DNA of 64,000 nucleotides, taken from Valencia hispanica (lineage: Eukaryota > Chordata > Actinopteri > Cyprinodontiformes > Valenciidae). Made by a program: the position numbers and the translations under genes. Location of the stretch: the NCBI GenBank assembly GCA_963556495.2, contig OY747702.1:42885180-42949179 (forward strand). The letters are read 5' to 3'. The notes under the pieces were generated by a model. That model had not been told where the DNA came from. It saw nothing but the letters and a program-made list of their open reading frames with translations, and searched no databases. Of this stretch, positions 62,481 through 64,000 are shown one piece after another (position 1 is the stretch's first letter; each line of letters opens with the position of its first letter).

Positions 62481-64000
62481 ACTGACCCAAAAAAAATTTA
62501 AAAATCGACACCGACCGTCACATATTGCGTTTCGTTTTTCTTTTTTACGCTATTTAAAACACGCAGCGTATTCATTCAGGTGCATTTCCTTTCCCTGCTC
62601 TCTATTTGTCACTCTGTCACTCACGCATCTCGCTCTCTCTCTCTCTCACACACACACTCAGCCCCTCCCCTCCGTGCACAGCACGTCTGTCTGTATCACC
62701 TGTGGAAGCGTGGCCTATTTGGTGCAGAGAAGACGGTTGGCGAAATGTTGGTATCTCGTGAACACTTCTAACACACAATCACAGATTAAAAAGAGCAATA
62801 AAATATTTTATATTCTGAATACAATCAGTGCTGCAAACTTAGCAACTTTGTTGCTATTTCTAACAACTTTTCAGACACCCTTAACAATTTTTTTTTTTAA
62901 ACGCCTGGTGACATTTCTGACCATCCTTAGCTACTTTCTGTGAAACTTTGTCAACGATATTTCCTGCAGTTTAGAGACCCAGCTTGCTTCTTCCTGACGC
63001 TCAGAAAGGGAATGATCTACACATGTGTATGCAGCATGATCACACTATGTGGACTGACCAATCATAAACCTTTTTCGGTTCATTTCATCCACTCACAAAC
63101 AATGTTGTTTAGTAGTTGATGTTAATTCATAAGTAAAAAATAAATCTGAATGTATATAAGACCGATCTTTCAACGGGAATTAAGGCAGAAGCTTTTCTGT
63201 ACTATGCTGCATTGCATACCTGTGGTGCATTCAAGGAACATTCAAAATGTATGGTGAATTCAAAAACGTAGGACATTTAAAACTTATGACAAAAAAAACC
63301 CCACTGAAAATAATACCATGAGCAATAAACTTCTGTTTAATGGTGTTTGGCAAGAAACATTTGATGCATGCTAAATATGCCCTACTTATTTTTACAAAGT
63401 ACTAAAAAACAAACAACTATATTCTCTGTATTAATTTTGTCTTCTTGAGATATCTCAGCAAAAAAATGTTTTCTAGAACTTTAAATTTTGTTTAAAAGGT
63501 CTTTGATGTCCAGTTGTGATTTGATTTCTTGTAAGTTTTGTATCTGTTTTCTCAATAGTATACTTCAGTATAGTATAGTTTTAGTGTGTTGATGTTACTG
63601 TAGGTCCCGACCCTTAGCAAACAAGCGATTGCACCTTGTTTAGAAAGTTGCGAGTCGCAAGTTTGCGGTAAAATATAGGCTAGCCTAGTTGGGTTGTCAA
63701 GGTCAAAACTCTATATGTAGCAGCCGTGAATCAAATAAACGTATCATAAATAATGTTATGTCGTTTCTTTACTCTTACACTGAATGTTTGCTGCTTCAAT
63801 CCAGATGAGTAGTTAAGTTAAAGTTAATAATTATAAACTTTTTTTTTATTATTAACCTTTAGGAATCCCCCCCCCACCGGGCCTCTACCTCAACCCACCT
63901 GCCTGACCACCACACATTGCTTTCAAATCTGTGGGAAACCCTGACCTTCTTTCTGTACTATGTATCCACCATGACCAATTAATCCTTGTGGGGGATTTCA
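62481..64000. other. unassigned region with simple repeats
   Basis: A (CT)n(CA)n tract lies at 62630-62660. 62826-62935 (cagtgctgcaaacttagcaa, ctttgttgctatttctaaca) resembles the left end of a teleost hAT group, but the right end was not found. The 180-codon frame 62401-62943 crosses these repeats and is not a gene. Confidence 0.4.

Noticed and set aside
62401..62943. 180-codon plus-strand frame
   Set aside because: Begins in a degraded L2 endonuclease and runs through (CT)n(CA)n and repeat sequence.

Overview
The window looks like gene-poor DNA from a ray-finned (teleost) fish nuclear genome, most likely a percomorph. The background is AT-rich and densely packed with transposable elements whose protein motifs fit known teleost families: a Rex3 (RTE-clade) LINE, L2-clade LINEs with an esterase-bearing ORF1, an L1-type LINE, a Nimb/I-type LINE, Tc1-like transposons, a PIF/Harbinger relic and several hAT elements. 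I found no convincing host protein-coding gene, rRNA, tRNA, CRISPR array or prokaryotic feature. It could be a gene desert or a very large intron. Family names rest on protein motifs and on my memory of teleost repeat sequences; no database was searched.

Layout. 1-4.6 kb: mostly unassigned, with a 14-bp minisatellite and a ~396-bp hAT MITE. 4.6-7.25 kb: an old Tc1-like relic invaded by a 1421-bp hAT derivative (perfect 8-bp target duplication), which itself carries a ~407-bp MITE. 7.54-9.17 kb: an end-to-end Tc1-like transposon with ~285-bp inverted repeats and a transposase broken by one frameshift and one stop. 10.2-11 kb: another Tc1 relic split by a 291-bp hAT MITE. 13.2-16.6 kb: a mosaic of hAT end, (TA)n, Rex3 fragment, (TA)n, Harbinger relic, L1 3'-UTR fragment and (CTAT)n. 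18.7-24.2 kb: SINE/LINE tails, two more Tc1 relics and an antisense L2 relic with a 58-bp internal inversion. 25.2-27.05 kb: a repeat carrying a ~101-104-bp minisatellite, then a 949-bp hAT with perfect target duplications.

27.97-31.25 kb holds a hAT inside a hAT. The inner 2405-bp element has perfect 8-bp duplications and an open, two-exon ZBED/hAT-type transposase with a truncated zinc finger. 34.1-36.0 kb: an antisense L2 copy whose ORF2 is replaced by part of a hAT. 36.2-39.0 kb: a longer antisense Rex3 copy. 40.5-44.9 kb: the 3' part of an L1 with an unusually long, very GC-rich 3' region. 46.1-47.3 kb: a Tc1 relic split by a ~670-bp MITE. 47.7-49.2 kb: an antisense Nimb/I-type LINE. 49.2-55.3 kb: a near full-length L2 (4962 bp) inserted into an older antisense L2, with a 9-bp target duplication. 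55-64 kb: mostly unassigned, with small transposon remnants.

The genes here do not form a host pathway. The sequence records successive insertions, and nesting plus target duplications allow relative dating: Tc1 and older L2 relics first, then hAT elements, the L2 at 49.9 kb and the L1, while the best-preserved coding sequence is the inner hAT transposase at 29.3-31.0 kb.
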